From contig NZ_CP031747.1 of assembly GCF_005311025.1 (NCBI RefSeq), positions 930,001 to 994,000 on the forward strand: 64,000 nt of DNA, in the 5' to 3' direction. Positions 62,820-64,000 of this stretch are shown piece after piece. The position numbers and the translations under genes were made by a program. Each line of letters opens with the position of its first letter. Positions within the stretch are counted from its first letter, which is position 1. A model generated the notes under the pieces. It had not been told where the DNA came from and ran no database searches. It worked only from the letters and a program-made list of their open reading frames with translations. This DNA is from Alcaligenes faecalis. Its GTDB lineage: Bacteria > Pseudomonadota > Gammaproteobacteria > Burkholderiales > Burkholderiaceae_B.

Positions 62820-63374
62820 TCAGGCCTGTTGTTTGGGCAAGGCCAGCCATTCCTGAGCTGTGATGCGGCTGATATGTTCAGTTCGGTAGTCCTGCAGGAA
62901 CGGGTTGTACCTGTTTTCCTCGGTGTGATGATGGCGAAAGCCACACTTGGTTTGCGCAATCTGCGATTGGGCATTGTTGGCAAAGTAGCCGCACCACAGG
63001 GCCTTCAGCTTCAGCGTTTCAAAAGCGTGTCGCATCACTTCGCGCATGGCCTCGGGGATCAAGCCCTGGCCCCAGTAGGGGACGCCAATCCAATAGGCAA
63101 TTTCGCCTTCTTCTTCGCCGATCTCGAAGTTGCTGTTCTTGCCGATCAGGATGCCGATGCAACCGACAGCCCGGCCATTATCTTTGTGCTCGACGGCATA
63201 CACTTCAGGCATATTGAAAACTGTGCGGATAATTTCGGCACTTTCCTCAACGCTGGTATGCACCGGCCAACCTGCAATCGGGCCAACTCGCTCGTCTTTG
63301 GCGTATTCGTACAAGTCCTTGGCATCAGTGTCCTGCCAGGGGCGTAAAATAAGTCTTTCTGTTTGAAGTGTCAT
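62820..63374 (-). CDS. GNAT-family acetyltransferase, RimJ/RimL-like
   Basis: 184 residues. MTLQTERLILRPWQDTDAKDL is the typical RimJ-like start, YWIGVPYWGQGLIPEAM is the acetyl-CoA loop, and LWCGYFANNAQSQIAQTKCGF follows. It acetylates an N-terminal amine or small molecule. Single gene. Confidence 0.92.
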   Translation of the reverse strand: MTLQTERLILRPWQDTDAKDLYEYAKDERVGPIAGWPVHTSVEESAEIIRTVFNMPEVYAVEHKDNGRAVGCIGILIGKNSNFEIGEEEGEIAYWIGVPYWGQGLIPEAMREVMRHAFETLKLKALWCGYFANNAQSQIAQTKCGFRHHHTEENRYNPFLQDYRTEHISRITAQEWLALPKQQA

Positions 63375-63506
63375 TTTCTTTACTCACCATTCAGCAGAAA
63401 ACAGAATAGAAGCTGGCTGGTTTGGCGAACAGAGCAGGACCTTGGTAGTTTCGGTACTTTTAGCAAGTCCTGTCGGTTGCCGGGTCATGAAGGGCAGAGG
63501 AACACC

Positions 63507-64000
63507 ATGCATCAGATTCCACAACTATTCAGTGCCAGAGATAGCTGGCTGACAGGCCAGACCACGCTGGCTGAAGGCGTGGGAATGCCTTTGTCTTTCG
63601 GTCATGCCTATATGGCCTTGATGATCTGCCTGTCGGGTCGTGCTTTGGTCAGCTTGAATTTCAAGGATCAGGTCGTACGGGCCCATGATGTGCTGGTGCT
63701 GGCCGAAGATACGATTACCTTGCTGAGACGGCGCTCACGCGGTTTCAAGGTGTTTTTTCTGTTGATGCCCAAGAACCTGGCGTCAGAAGTGGCCTATCAG
63801 CTGCCTAATTCCTTGTTCGTGTTCCTGCATGACAATCCGTTGTGTGTGCCTCCGCAGAGAGATCGAGCTTTACTGACGGCCTGGTTGCTGCAACTGCACG
63901 AGATTGTGCAGACCAGCACGCTGCATCAGCACATCATGCTGCGTAATCAGCTGCAGAATTTCTTTCTACATATTGCCGAGCAGATTCCGTCCGAGTATCA
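63507..64000 (+). CDS. Possible AraC-type regulator, N-terminal part
   Basis: Open from ATG 63507 to the right edge, 164 residues visible. It begins MHQIPQLFSARDSWLTGQTT and looks like an AraC-type cupin sensor domain (SLNFKDQVVRAHDVLVLAED), followed by a helical stretch. The HTH domain, if present, lies outside the window. AGAGG lies 9 nt before the start. The family call is tentative. Confidence 0.6.
   Translation, partial: MHQIPQLFSARDSWLTGQTTLAEGVGMPLSFGHAYMALMICLSGRALVSLNFKDQVVRAHDVLVLAEDTITLLRRRSRGFKVFFLLMPKNLASEVAYQLPNSLFVFLHDNPLCVPPQRDRALLTAWLLQLHEIVQTSTLHQHIMLRNQLQNFFLHIAEQIPSEY

Overview
The window reads as chromosome of a betaproteobacterium of the family Alcaligenaceae, most likely Alcaligenes or a close relative. 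This rests on moderate-to-high GC with GC-rich third codon positions, System II cytochrome c maturation (resB-ccsA), the order ponA/mrcA - aroK - aroB - dgt - uvrA - MFS - ssb, a Bug-type tricarboxylate binding protein, and many LysR/GntR-controlled catabolic operons. The assignment is inference from gene content; no 16S or tRNA gene was seen.

Region 1 (1-18.6 kb) is conserved core: the end of resB, the haem lyase gene ccsA, a membrane GGDEF/EAL protein, lysA with a small LptM-like lipoprotein gene, penicillin-binding protein 1a, divergent aroK-aroB-dgt, uvrA with an unusual insertion, an MFS exporter and ssb. A 232-bp nested palindrome lies after ccsA. Region 2 (18.6-32.3 kb) is accessory: a FecI-FecR-TonB receptor iron-uptake cassette with a Fur-box-like site, a GntR-FAH-Bug-RidA catabolic operon, a ChrB-N/MFS pair, a ferritin-like protein, a Bcr-type MFS plus TetR, and then the GntR regulator and TauE-type permease of the next region.

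Region 3 (30.8-44.6 kb) is the most interesting part. A FadR-type GntR regulator, a TauE-type permease, an ion-transporter-type permease, a GGT-like Ntn hydrolase, a haem-oxygenase-like diiron protein (TenA/PqqC/CADD superfamily, all six metal ligands present), an aldehyde dehydrogenase, a GlcG/HbpS protein, a 2Fe-2S flavin reductase, two 2Fe-2S ferredoxins around an unrecognised 114-aa protein, an ornithine-cyclodeaminase-family enzyme and a 118-aa protein lie together. Five sites with a GTATAC core and consensus near GGTATACCGTTT occur in the promoter gaps of this set and nowhere else I noticed, apart from one related site before the other GntR gene. I infer one GntR-controlled, oxygen-dependent catabolic pathway for an unidentified amine or amide compound. 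Next come a NIF3-like protein and a Gate-domain permease. Their gene pair is preceded by a 248-nt structured leader ending in an intrinsic terminator only 17 nt before the start codon, which suggests riboswitch or attenuator control.

Region 4 (44.9-64 kb) holds a metallo-beta-lactamase-fold protein, a tyrosine phosphatase, an aromatic aminotransferase, a Rieske oxygenase with its fused reductase, a GST-luciferase-like monooxygenase-GNAT operon, a hipBA toxin-antitoxin operon with two long inverted repeats, a Bcr-type MFS, a MerR/DUF2938 pair with a 19-bp spacer promoter, a LysR/DHA2-MFS pair, a GNAT enzyme and the start of an AraC-like regulator cut by the right edge. No tRNA, rRNA, CRISPR array, insertion sequence or prophage was recognised.
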